From the NCBI GenBank assembly GCA_910577095.1, contig CAJTLY010000028.1, forward strand, positions 1 through 11,339: DNA of 11,339 nt, read 5' to 3'. The notes beneath the pieces are model-generated. The model was not told the DNA's origin and did no database searches. It worked only from the letters and a program-made list of their open reading frames with translations. Shown piece by piece: positions 1 through 6,475 of the stretch. How positions within the stretch are numbered: position 1 is the stretch's first letter; each line of letters starts with the position of its first letter. The DNA is from an uncultured Alphaproteobacteria bacterium (GTDB lineage: Bacteria > Pseudomonadota > Alphaproteobacteria > RF32 > CAG-239). A program made the position numbers and the translations under genes.

Positions 1-15
1 GCAAAAAAACGGTGG

Positions 16-50
16 TTAAATTTCATCAGTTTTTGCTGATTTAATATTTT
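16..50 (+). terminator. Possible weak terminator hairpin of an upstream gene
   Basis: ATCAG (25-29) and CTGAT (36-40) form a short stem around a TTTTTG loop, flanked by TTAA segments that could extend it and followed by TATTTTT. The stem has little GC, so this is only a candidate end for a gene left of the window. No coding sequence was recognised in 1-123. Confidence 0.25.
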
Positions 51-72
51 TCGGACATTTTGCGCGGTTGAG

Positions 73-103
73 CTTGATTTTTGTTTCTCCCCCTTCTTAT
101 ATT
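73..103 (+). promoter_or_regulatory. clpB promoter (sigma-70 and/or heat-shock type)
   Basis: TTGATT (74-79) and TATATT (98-103) are separated by 18 bp and read as a sigma-70 promoter. The same stretch contains CTTG (73-76) and CTTATAT (96-102), which fit the two halves of the alphaproteobacterial RpoH pattern CTTG ... CYTATNT, although the 19-bp gap is one or two bases longer than usual. clpB is a classical RpoH target, so the second reading is attractive. A Shine-Dalgarno sequence AAGGAGAG follows at 111-118. Confidence 0.45.
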
Positions 104-123
104 TAAAAGTAAGGAGAGAAACG

Positions 124-2703
124 ATGAATATGGAAAAATTTACCACCCGTTCGCAGGAATTGATCAAGAATGCGGTTGACCTTGCGGTAAGCCGGCGCCG
201 TCAGTATGTAACGCCGCTTTATTTGTTGGCAGCAATGCTGGAAAGTCGCGACAATGTTATTGACAGCCTGATTGAAAAGTCCGGCGGCAATTTAGAGGTG
301 ATCCGGCGTGAAGTTAACAATGAACTGGACAAGATCCCGGAAATTTCGGGTGCGGCAGTGCAAACCGTGATGTCACAGGATTTCAGCGCTTTGTTGCTGG
401 ATGCCGAAAAAATTGCCGCTCAGGCCAACGACAAATTCGTCACTGCGGAACGCCTGTTGCAAACGATGTCCACGACGGCCGGCAATCAGGCTCACGATAT
501 TTTGCAACATAACGGCGTTGACGCGGTTAAGCTTAACCGTGCGATCAGCGAATATCGACAGGGAAGGCTCGCCGACAGCGAATCGGCCGAAGACAATTTT
601 GAAGCTTTGAAGAAATACGCGATTGACATTACCGGCAAAGCCAAAGAAGGCAAACTTGATCCGGTGATCGGACGTGAACATGAAATTCGCCGCACCATTC
701 AGGTTTTGTCGCGACGGACCAAAAACAATCCGGTATTGATCGGCGAACCGGGGGTCGGCAAAACGGCAATCGTTGAAGGCTTGGCGATGCGGATTGTCAA
801 CAACGACGTTCCCGAGAGTCTGCGCGGCAAGCGGCTGCTGGCGCTTGACATGGGTGCCCTGATTGCCGGCGCCAAATTTCGCGGCGAGTTTGAAGAACGT
901 TTGAAAGCGGTGCTGAAAGACGTGGAGGCCTCTAACGGCGGCATCATCTTGTTTATTGACGAAATGCATACGATTGTCGGTGCCGGGGCATCGGAAGGGT
1001 CGATGGACGCTTCCAACCTCTTAAAACCGGCGTTGGCTCGCGGCGAGCTTCACTGTCTGGGCGCAACCACGCTTTCCGAATATAAAAAATACGTGGAAAA
1101 AGATGCGGCGCTGGCGCGGCGTTTTCAGCCGGTGTTTGTGACTGAACCGACTGTTGAAGAAACAATTTCGATCCTACGCGGGATCAAGGAAAAATTTGAA
1201 CTGCATCACGGGGTGAGGATTTCAGATTCGGCCCTGATTGCCGCTTCTACCTTATCTAACCGTTATATTAGCGATCGCTTTTTGCCCGACAAGGCGATAG
1301 ACCTGATGGACGAGGCCGCCAGCTCGCTGCGGATGGCAATCGACTCCAAACCGGAGGAGTTGGATAATCTTGACCGGCGGATTATGCAATTGAAAATTGA
1401 ACGCGAAGCCTTGAAAAAAGAACATGACGAGCAGTCGAAAAAAAGGTTGGAGGAAATTGAAAAAGAGACCGCCGACTTGGAAGAAAAAGCCCGGGGCTTG
1501 AATGACAAATGGAAGGCCGAAAAACAAAGCCTGGCCGATTTGACCGAGGTCAAAGACAAGTTGGACAAAGCAAAAATCGAAGCGGCGATCGCCCAGCGCA
1601 ACGGTCAGTTTGAAAAGGCCGGAGAGTTGCAATACGGCGTTATTCCGGATTTGGAAAAGAGAATGCAGGCGTTGGACGATTTGGCCAAAGAAAGAAAAGG
1701 CCGGGCGGAAAAAGTGGTTACGGACGAGTCTATTGCCGAAGTGGTGTCGAAATGGACCGGGGTTCCGGTTGACAAGATGCTGGAAGGCGAAAAAGAAAAA
1801 CTTTTGCGGATGGAAGATTATTTGGGCCGACGGGTGGTCGGACAAAAAGACGCGATCCGTGCGGTGGCCAACGCCGTCCGCCGCTCGCGCGCCGGCATCG
1901 GCGATCATCGGCAGCCGATAGGTTCTTTTCTGTTTCTGGGACCGACCGGAGTCGGAAAAACAGAATTGAGCAAGGCTCTGGCGGAGTTTTTGTTTAATGA
2001 CGAGACGGCATTGTTGCGGGTAGACATGTCCGAGTATATGGAAAAGCATGCGGTGGCGCGCTTGATCGGTTCGCCTCCGGGATATGTCGGTTATGAAGAA
2101 GGCGGCGTTTTGACCGAAGCGGTGCGCCGGCGCCCGTATCAGGTGATTTTGTTTGACGAGGTGGAAAAGGCACATCCGGATATTTTTAACGTGCTGTTGC
2201 AGGTTTTGGATGACGGACGGCTGACCGACGGCAAAGGTCGTACGGTTGATTTTAAAAATACGATTATTATCATGACTTCCAACCTGGGGTCGGAAATTCT
2301 GGCACGCGCCGATGACAAGAGCGATTCGAAAGCGGTGAGCGATGCGGTGATGGAAATTGTGAAGGCGTCGTTCAGGCCCGAGTTTATTAACCGTATTGAC
2401 GAGATCAGTATTTTCCAGCGGTTGAGCAAGGAAGACATCAAAGAAATTACCAAAATTCAGCTTGCCAACATCGAAAAACGGCTGGCGGAACGTAATATCA
2501 AACTGCATATCAGCGACGCGGCGGTCAAGTGGATTGCCGACAACGGGTATGACGAGGTTTACGGTGCGCGGCCGTTAAAACGCTTGCTTAAAAACCAAAT
2601 TGAGAATAAACTCGCTTTTGCAATTTTGGACGGGCGAATCGGTGAAAACGATACCGCGGAAATTGTCGTTAAGGATAATCAGCTAGAGATAGAAAAATCG
2701 TGA
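124..2703 (+). CDS. clpB: ATP-dependent chaperone ClpB (Hsp100 disaggregase)
   Basis: ClpB is a cytosolic hexameric AAA+ machine that works with DnaK/DnaJ/GrpE to pull polypeptides out of aggregates after heat stress. The 859-residue length is that of the family. The N-terminal Clp_N repeat domain covers about 1-145. AAA-1 carries Walker A GEPGVGKT (207-214), Walker B with D279/E280 and pore loop AKFRGEFE with F252 where E. coli has Tyr. A charged coiled-coil M domain (about 410-530) distinguishes ClpB from ClpA/ClpC. AAA-2 carries Walker A GPTGVGKT (606-613), Walker B D678/E679, pore-loop Y654 in GSPPGYVG and sensor-2 GARP (814-817). No ClpP-binding IGF/L loop was noticed, as expected for a disaggregase. 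The ATG at 124 gives the usual MNxEKF start and has AAGGAGAG 5 bp upstream; an ATG at 130 is less well placed. The stop overlaps the GTG start of the next gene. Confidence 0.98.
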   Translation: MNMEKFTTRSQELIKNAVDLAVSRRRQYVTPLYLLAAMLESRDNVIDSLIEKSGGNLEVIRREVNNELDKIPEISGAAVQTVMSQDFSALLLDAEKIAAQANDKFVTAERLLQTMSTTAGNQAHDILQHNGVDAVKLNRAISEYRQGRLADSESAEDNFEALKKYAIDITGKAKEGKLDPVIGREHEIRRTIQVLSRRTKNNPVLIGEPGVGKTAIVEGLAMRIVNNDVPESLRGKRLLALDMGALIAGAKFRGEFEERLKAVLKDVEASNGGIILFIDEMHTIVGAGASEGSMDASNLLKPALARGELHCLGATTLSEYKKYVEKDAALARRFQPVFVTEPTVEETISILRGIKEKFELHHGVRISDSALIAASTLSNRYISDRFLPDKAIDLMDEAASSLRMAIDSKPEELDNLDRRIMQLKIEREALKKEHDEQSKKRLEEIEKETADLEEKARGLNDKWKAEKQSLADLTEVKDKLDKAKIEAAIAQRNGQFEKAGELQYGVIPDLEKRMQALDDLAKERKGRAEKVVTDESIAEVVSKWTGVPVDKMLEGEKEKLLRMEDYLGRRVVGQKDAIRAVANAVRRSRAGIGDHRQPIGSFLFLGPTGVGKTELSKALAEFLFNDETALLRVDMSEYMEKHAVARLIGSPPGYVGYEEGGVLTEAVRRRPYQVILFDEVEKAHPDIFNVLLQVLDDGRLTDGKGRTVDFKNTIIIMTSNLGSEILARADDKSDSKAVSDAVMEIVKASFRPEFINRIDEISIFQRLSKEDIKEITKIQLANIEKRLAERNIKLHISDAAVKWIADNGYDEVYGARPLKRLLKNQIENKLAFAILDGRIGENDTAEIVVKDNQLEIEKS

Positions 2704-3185
2704 TAGACAATAAATTTTTTCGACTTGCTGTCGAGACGGCCGGCACCGAAGACGTGCGCAGCGCGCCGGATACGGTGGTGTTGTATTCGGTCAGTTATCA
2801 GCCGACGACCGTTAATAAAGACAAAGCGTTTGCTTTTATGAAAGATCATCCGCAAATGGTGATGATTGATAATACCGTTTGCGGAAAACGACTGATTGAG
2901 TTGGGCTTGGAATGGAGCATGCTGGATAATGATCATGACCGCCAAAAAGCGGCGGAAATCTGGCGGCTGGCATCCAAGCGTTTCATTGACTGCGCTTCCG
3001 GCAACGTGACCGCGTTTGTGGACGGTGCCGATCCGCGCAGCGTTTTCTTGAGTGAAGAACTGCCGGCACTGCTGGTCAATCCGAAGATTTTAACCGTCAA
3101 CGGCATCGACAAGCATTTGTTTGCCGCGCGTTTTGACAGACCGGAAAAAGAAGCTGAAGTCCTATTGAAAACGGCAAATTTGTAG
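2700..3185 (+). CDS. Hypothetical protein translationally coupled to clpB
   Basis: I do not recognise this 161-residue protein. It starts with GTG at 2700, overlapping the clpB TGA by four bases (GTGA), so it is probably translated by re-initiation after clpB. It has no signal peptide or membrane segment and looks like a soluble mixed alpha/beta protein: strand-like VVLYSVSYQP (about 26-35), MVMIDN (53-58) and LLVNPKILTVNG (about 124-135), with helical, charged stretches between (DNDHDRQKAAEIWRLASKRF, about 76-95). Two cysteines (61 and 98) show no metal-binding pattern. Codon use resembles clpB, so it looks native. Its position suggests an ancillary role in proteostasis or simple hitch-hiking on the clpB promoter; the sequence does not decide which. 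Confidence 0.8.
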   Translation: MIDNKFFRLAVETAGTEDVRSAPDTVVLYSVSYQPTTVNKDKAFAFMKDHPQMVMIDNTVCGKRLIELGLEWSMLDNDHDRQKAAEIWRLASKRFIDCASGNVTAFVDGADPRSVFLSEELPALLVNPKILTVNGIDKHLFAARFDRPEKEAEVLLKTANL

Positions 3186-3207
3186 ACAGGCGGCCGGATT
3201 ATTTTTG

Positions 3208-3240
3208 TAACCAACCCCCGCTTTAACCGGGGGTTGGTTA
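3208..3240. terminator. Bidirectional hairpin between convergent genes
   Basis: TAACCAACCCCCG (3208-3220) and its exact complement (3228-3240) form a perfect 13-bp stem around a 7-nt loop, 22 bases after the plus-strand stop and 5 bases beyond the minus-strand stop. Neither strand has a T run directly after the stem, so it may act as a hairpin-only or bidirectional terminator or as an mRNA 3'-end stabiliser for both units. Confidence 0.7.
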
Positions 3241-3245
3241 ATAAT

Positions 3246-4727
3246 TCAGTTTGCCTGAACGATTTTGCTCTGAGCAGTGTTGTCAGCCAATTGTTCGTTC
3301 TTCTTGTCGAGTGCTTTGGCCAGCATCTGTTGGCGCGTTTCCTGGATTTGGGCAACCTGAACTTTGAATTGCTTGAGGTTTTTGCCGCTCAGGTTTTCGG
3401 ATGCGGAAGCGGTAACCGTCAGCGGATTGACTCTTTTGCCGTTGCGTACCACTTCGTAATGCAAATGAGGTCCGGTTGAACGGCCGGTGGAACCGACATA
3501 GCCGATCAGTTGTCCCTGTTTGACCCGGACGCCGGGACGAATTCCTTTGGCAAATTTCTGCATATGGCCGTAAGCGGTGGAATATTCCGAATTGTGGCGG
3601 ATTTTGATGTAATTGCCGTAGCCGCCGTTATATTTGGCTACCTGAACGACGCCGTCCCCGGCCGCGTAGACCAAAGAGTTGCGCGGCGCCGCGTAGTCAA
3701 CTCCCCAATGAACCCGGTAGTCTTTGTAGATCGGATGGCGGCGGCGTCCGAACGGGGAAGAAATGCGCGCGTTTTGATAAGACATAGGTTTGCGACTGAG
3801 CGTTTTTTTCATCGCAAAGCCTTTGGCATCGTAATAATCACTGTTGCCGGCGGCGTCTTTAAAACGATAAAGCGAGATTTTGTTTTTGCCGAGCGTAAGC
3901 GAAGCATATAAAATATTGCCGTTTTTGACCACTTCTCCGTTAGGTGTGATGTAATTTTGATAAATGATTTCGAACTGGTCGCCTTTTTTGATGTCGCGAC
4001 GAAAATCGACGCTGTAGGAAAAAATGCTGATGAAGTTGGCGACAATCCGTGACGGAACTTTTTGGCGGTTCATCGAAACGGAAAGGCTGCCGTCGACAAT
4101 GCCGGAAGCCGAATTGACTTCTTCGATCAGTTCGTCTTTTTGCAGTTCGGCCTTGTATTTGCCGTTTTGATCTTTTTCGATGACAATCCGTTCCCCGGTA
4201 CGGATTTGCGAGGTGAGGGCGTTTAGTGAAATCAGTTTGTTTTCGGGCAGGTTCCACAACAGACTGACCTGCAGTTTTTGTCCGGCTTTGATGTTGCGGG
4301 GATCGTAAACTTTTTTGGCAGCCAGATACAGTTCGTTGGCTTCCTGATATTCCATTCCGAGATCGGTTAACAGGTTGAGCAGGGTGTCTCCCGGTTTGAC
4401 CGTGAGGGTATTTTCCCGGGTTTCTTCAACCGGTTCCGGTTCGGAAATCTCGGTTTCGGCGATAAAATCGTTGTCCGGTTCGCTGAATTCTTCGTTATAA
4501 ATTTCGTTTTCGATCGCCTCTATCGGGGCGGAAGGCGCGAGCGACGCATTGACTTCGGTATTGTGCATAACCAAAATGATGCCGAACAGGGCAATGGCGA
4601 AAGTGGTGCAAAAGGTCATCCAGCACCGCTTGTTGGCAATGGTTGTTGCAATCTGTTTTTTGATCCAGTCTTTATGCAAAATAAAAAATCCTTTTTGTGT
4701 CGTCGTCGTAATTTTCCAGTGCGACAC
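3246..4727 (-). CDS. Membrane-anchored LysM + M23 peptidoglycan endopeptidase
   Basis: This is a zinc metallopeptidase of the M23 (lysostaphin/LytM) family, similar in layout to MepM/YebA, which cleaves peptide cross-links so that the sacculus can expand. It has a short basic cytoplasmic N terminus, one transmembrane segment (about 37-55), and an acidic periplasmic linker (about 67-103). A LysM/OapA-like domain follows (about 107-155, VKPGDTLLNLL ... IKAGQKLQV), then a beta-rich middle region, and the M23 core. The full catalytic set is visible: HxxxD H340/D344, H388 in YGHM, and HxH H421/H423 in GPHLHYE, so it should be active rather than a degenerate EnvC/NlpD-type activator. The C terminus is helical, glutamine-rich. 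The listed start is a GTG without a Shine-Dalgarno sequence. A TTG at 4679 (giving 477 residues) has AAGGA 9 bases upstream and may be the real start; the membrane segment is kept either way. Confidence 0.93.
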   Translation of the reverse strand: MSHWKITTTTQKGFFILHKDWIKKQIATTIANKRCWMTFCTTFAIALFGIILVMHNTEVNASLAPSAPIEAIENEIYNEEFSEPDNDFIAETEISEPEPVEETRENTLTVKPGDTLLNLLTDLGMEYQEANELYLAAKKVYDPRNIKAGQKLQVSLLWNLPENKLISLNALTSQIRTGERIVIEKDQNGKYKAELQKDELIEEVNSASGIVDGSLSVSMNRQKVPSRIVANFISIFSYSVDFRRDIKKGDQFEIIYQNYITPNGEVVKNGNILYASLTLGKNKISLYRFKDAAGNSDYYDAKGFAMKKTLSRKPMSYQNARISSPFGRRRHPIYKDYRVHWGVDYAAPRNSLVYAAGDGVVQVAKYNGGYGNYIKIRHNSEYSTAYGHMQKFAKGIRPGVRVKQGQLIGYVGSTGRSTGPHLHYEVVRNGKRVNPLTVTASASENLSGKNLKQFKVQVAQIQETRQQMLAKALDKKNEQLADNTAQSKIVQAN

Positions 4728-4730
4728 TGT

Positions 4731-4760
4731 AGCATACGGGTAAAAAAATACCAGTGAAAA
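4731..4760 (-). promoter_or_regulatory. Possible promoter of the M23 peptidase gene
   Basis: On the minus strand TTTTCA (4760-4755) and TATGCT (4736-4731) are 18 bp apart, each matching four of six consensus bases. If used, transcription would begin near 4724, so the GTG at 4727 could not be the start and the TTG at 4679 would be favoured. Confidence 0.3.
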
Positions 4761-4813
4761 ATTACCTTAATGTTAATTATGTTATTTTTTTTGATAAATC
4801 ATAAAAAAAATAC

Positions 4814-4842
4814 TTGCAATAAAAAAAAATGTTAGGTATAAG
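4814..4842 (+). promoter_or_regulatory. tRNA-Asp promoter
   Basis: TTGCAA (4814-4819) and TATAAG (4837-4842) are separated by exactly 17 bp, with an A-rich spacer and upstream A/T tracts. The -10 element ends 16 bases before the mature tRNA 5' end, so this is a strong stable-RNA promoter. Confidence 0.8.
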
Positions 4843-4858
4843 AGGAAACGAACTCGAT

Positions 4859-4935
4859 GGGGGTGTAGCTCAGCTGGTTAGAGCGCCTGCCTGTCACGCA
4901 GGAGGTCGCGGGTTCGAGTCCCGTCACTCCCGCCA
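4859..4935 (+). tRNA. tRNA-Asp (anticodon GTC)
   Basis: The 77-nt cloverleaf is complete. The acceptor stem GGGGGTG pairs with CACTCCC (one G-T wobble) and is followed by discriminator G and an encoded CCA at 4933-4935. The D arm contains AGCTCAGCTGGTTAGAGC, the anticodon stem-loop CCTGCCTGTCACGCAGG presents GTC, and the T arm has GGTTCGAGTCC. The tRNA delivers aspartate at GAC/GAU codons. Its 3' 21 bases are duplicated downstream (see the repeat at 5170). Confidence 0.98.
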
Positions 4936-4973
4936 TCAAAAAGCCGTCCGTAAGGACGGTTTTTTTGTGGTTT
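4915..4973 (+). repeat. 59-bp direct repeat, copy 1 (tRNA-Asp 3' end + terminator)
   Basis: This copy runs from the T loop of the tRNA gene through the CCA end and terminator to GTGGTTT. It is identical over all 59 bases to 5170-5228, 255 bp downstream. A duplicated tRNA 3' end is the typical product of site-specific integration into a tRNA gene, but it can also come from local duplication. Confidence 0.95.
4938..4966 (+). terminator. tRNA-Asp Rho-independent terminator
   Basis: CCGTCC (4944-4949), a GTAA tetraloop of the GNRA type, and GGACGG (4954-4959) are followed by seven T residues; an A run before the stem can pair with the T run. It begins three bases after the tRNA CCA. Confidence 0.92.
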
Positions 4974-4984
4974 AAATTTGAGCA

Positions 4985-5015
4985 CTCGAAGCCGCGACCT
5001 GGTCGCGGGCTCGAG
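4985..5015. repeat. Inverted pair of tRNA T-arm-like 15-mers
   Basis: The tRNA-Asp T-arm segment GGTCGCGGGTTCGAG (4904-4918) recurs with one mismatch at 5001-5015 (GGTCGCGGGCTCGAG) and, on the other strand, with one mismatch at 4985-4999 (GGTCGCGGCTTCGAG). The two lie head to head around a single base and form a 13-of-15 inverted repeat, so a hairpin or a protein-binding palindrome is possible. Confidence 0.8.
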
Positions 5016-5018
5016 GAT

Positions 5019-5046
5019 AAAAACAGCCGTTGCTCCGGCTGTTTTT
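5019..5046 (+). terminator. Second terminator-like hairpin between the tRNA repeats
   Basis: AAAAACAGCCG (5019-5029), loop TTGCTC, and CGGCTGTTTTT (5036-5046) form a perfect 11-bp stem whose 3' arm ends in a T run; it would work in both directions. Its place directly after a T-arm-like sequence repeats the order T-arm then terminator seen in the intact tRNA gene, which suggests a decayed tRNA 3' end. Confidence 0.75.
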
Positions 5047-5169
5047 ACCGCAAGAGGCGTAGTTTTGGCGGCTTTTTGAGGCGGTAAGGCGCCGCTAAAA
5101 AGCATACAAAACAAGTGACCGCAACGAAGTTATCGAACTTATGTGATAAGTGAGATTTACGCAGTAAGA
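5047..5169. other. Non-coding spacer between tRNA repeats
   Basis: I see no credible gene here. It contains an imperfect hairpin (GCTTTTT at 5071-5077 with AAAAAGC at 5097-5103 and an inner GGCG/CGCC stem), then AT-richer DNA up to the second 59-bp repeat. Minus-strand open frames across it only translate the tRNA complement and were not accepted as genes. Confidence 0.6.
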
Positions 5170-5228
5170 CGAGTCCCGTCACTCCCGCCATCAAAAAGCC
5201 GTCCGTAAGGACGGTTTTTTTGTGGTTT
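5170..5228 (+). repeat. 59-bp direct repeat, copy 2 (partial tRNA-Asp + terminator)
   Basis: An exact copy of 4915-4973 holding the last 21 bases of tRNA-Asp with CCA, then the CCGTCC-GTAA-GGACGG terminator and T run (hairpin at 5199-5214). The acceptor 5' half, D arm and anticodon arm are missing, so it cannot give a tRNA. The terminator should still work and shields the gene at 5454 from upstream transcription. Confidence 0.95.
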
Positions 5229-5276
5229 GAGGGGAGAGATATCGGAAGCAATTTTATCCCAAACCTGACATTATAT

Positions 5277-5300
5277 TATAAAGGAATTTATAAAGGAATT
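5277..5300 (+). repeat. Tandem 12-bp duplication
   Basis: TATAAAGGAATT occurs twice head to tail (5277-5288 and 5289-5300) in the AT-rich stretch before the next promoter. Each unit contains AAAGGA but no suitably spaced start in a plausible frame follows. Apart from this the interval 5229-5396 shows nothing I can identify. Confidence 0.85.
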
Positions 5301-5396
5301 TTGTGCCGTCTGTTTTTAACAACCGGTAAGGTGTGTTTTTTATTTTTGGGAGTTAACCCTGAGCATGTGAAGTTTTTCAGCAAATTGAACAAAGAC

Positions 5397-5425
5397 TTGA
5401 CTTTTTGTCTAAAACGTGCCATACT
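5397..5425 (+). promoter_or_regulatory. Strong sigma-70-type promoter
   Basis: TTGACT (5397-5402) and CATACT (5420-5425) are 17 bp apart. Transcription should start near 5432 and leave a leader of about 22 nt before the ATG at 5454. An inverted repeat, TACTAATT (5422-5429) and AATTAGTA (5443-5450), overlaps the -10 region and the initiation region and could be an operator or a small RNA hairpin. Confidence 0.75.
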
Positions 5426-5453
5426 AATTACATGTTTTATTAAATTAGTAATT

Positions 5454-6296
5454 ATGAAGAAAATTGTTATTAGCTCATGCTTCGGTCATGAAATCATGGC
5501 AGTTGCCGTTGCCAAGTCCCTTAACCTGAAGGTCGTTATCGTTCCCAACAAGGACAACGCCGACGACTTCAACAAGGAAAGCGAAAACATCCTCGTCAAG
5601 ATGCTTCCGTTCTACTCCGCGTTGGAAACCATTTCTTTCGAGGAGAAAGAAACGGCTCTCGCAGAAGGATGGGACGTTATCCGTGAACTGAAAGAAGGCC
5701 GTTTCGACGCCTCTTTGTGGTTCAAGATGGCATCGTCCAAGCTGACGCCTTCTTTCGAAGGACTACGCCGCTATCAGCAGCTCGAAGGCAAGTTTAACGT
5801 TCTGTTCGTGCCGCAGAAGCTGAAAAGTGACGGCGAGTGCGGTGTCAGTGCTGCTCAGCAGTCTCTCAACCCGCAGGTTCTGGCTTTCATGAAAGGCATC
5901 GCCAACCTGGTGTTAGGCCAGCACTTTCACAAGGTTAACGATCTGGAAACGGTCGAAACCCTGGCGAAAGAGTTTGGTCTCTATGTGCCGGGTCAGACCG
6001 AGAACCAGGAAGTGTTCGGAATCCGCGGCGTGGCTCATGCCGAGTATTTCAACATGTACCGCAATCTTGCCGCATCGGTCGGAATCGCCGGTACGCATAC
6101 CTGGATCATGCTCGCGCTCTTCCCGGAAATCCCGCAGATCATTCTGTTCAACAGAAACGGCGTGGAAAACTGGAAAGACATCGAGTCTGCTTATCAGAAG
6201 GCGGGTTACAGCATTTTCTGTATCGGTTTCGATGAAAACAGCAACATGGATGAACTGAGCAAGGAGATCGAGGAGACTTACAAGAAGCTCTTCTGA
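5454..6296 (+). CDS. Protein of unknown function, Rossmann-like, possibly glycosyltransferase-like
   Basis: The 280-residue protein is not recognised with certainty. It is soluble and starts with a beta-alpha-beta pattern (MKKIVISSCFGHEIMAVAVA then LKVVIVP, about 1-30). Its C-terminal part, with GIAGTHTWIML (about 215-225), PQIILFNRNGVENW (about 230-243) and a final helix, loosely recalls the nucleotide-sugar half of GT-B glycosyltransferases such as ADP-heptose transferases; this is a weak resemblance only. The open frame continues upstream to 5220, but the ATG at 5454 is chosen because the promoter lies inside that extension and no other ATG is in frame. No Shine-Dalgarno sequence precedes it. 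Codon choice stands out: Lys mostly AAG and Phe, Asn, Tyr mostly C-ending, whereas clpB prefers AAA, TTT and AAT. With its own strong promoter and terminator this suggests either high expression or foreign origin. Confidence 0.85.
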   Translation: MKKIVISSCFGHEIMAVAVAKSLNLKVVIVPNKDNADDFNKESENILVKMLPFYSALETISFEEKETALAEGWDVIRELKEGRFDASLWFKMASSKLTPSFEGLRRYQQLEGKFNVLFVPQKLKSDGECGVSAAQQSLNPQVLAFMKGIANLVLGQHFHKVNDLETVETLAKEFGLYVPGQTENQEVFGIRGVAHAEYFNMYRNLAASVGIAGTHTWIMLALFPEIPQIILFNRNGVENWKDIESAYQKAGYSIFCIGFDENSNMDELSKEIEETYKKLF

Positions 6297-6315
6297 ATCT
6301 TCACCAACTAAGAAG

Positions 6316-6354
6316 AAAGAGTGCCGGATAAAACCGGTACTCTTTTTTCTTTTT
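6316..6354 (+). terminator. Rho-independent terminator
   Basis: AAAGAGTGCCGG (6316-6327), loop ATAAAA, and CCGGTACTCTTT (6334-6345) form a 12-bp stem with one G-U pair, followed by a T-rich tract, 19 bases after the preceding stop. Confidence 0.92.
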
Positions 6355-6355
6355 A

Positions 6356-6369
6356 AACCGCCGGCGGTT
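6356..6369. repeat. 14-bp perfect GC-rich palindrome
   Basis: AACCGCCGGCGGTT is fully self-complementary and lies 4 bp before the -35 element of the next gene, so it may be a regulator-binding site; no regulator gene is nearby. Confidence 0.5.
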
Positions 6370-6373
6370 GCCC

Positions 6374-6402
6374 TTGTCAAAAAAGCGGTTTTCTGCTATG
6401 AC
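6374..6402 (+). promoter_or_regulatory. Promoter of the pentapeptide-repeat gene
   Basis: TTGTCA (6374-6379) and TATGAC (6397-6402) are 17 bp apart, giving a start near 6409 and a leader of about 67 nt up to the ATG at 6476. Confidence 0.55.
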
Positions 6403-6475
6403 GGAAGAAACGCCCGGTCTAAACGGGAAATGCCGTCAACCGTACGGTGAACGGCGCGGGAAAAGGAGGGGAAAT

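Noticed and set aside
1252..2508. Long minus-strand open frame of 418 codons inside clpB
   Set aside because: It is the antisense shadow of a fully conserved clpB frame, Phe/Gln/His-rich, with no start signals.
4878..5114. Minus-strand open frame of 78 codons with GSDGTRTRDLLRDRQAL
   Set aside because: This is the complement of the tRNA-Asp gene read as protein, a well-known annotation artefact; it also crosses two terminators.
5045..5251. Minus-strand open frame of 68 codons over the second repeat
   Set aside because: It runs through the duplicated tRNA fragment and terminator, has no ribosome site, and its composition is not protein-like.
5220..5453. N-terminal extension of 78 codons to the gene starting at 5454
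   Set aside because: It would start with TTG inside a terminator T run, contains the promoter of the gene, and has no Shine-Dalgarno sequence at a usable distance.
6368..6475. N-terminal extension of 36 codons to the pentapeptide-repeat protein
   Set aside because: The promoter lies in it, and the ATG at 6476 has an ideal AAGGAGG 6 bases upstream.
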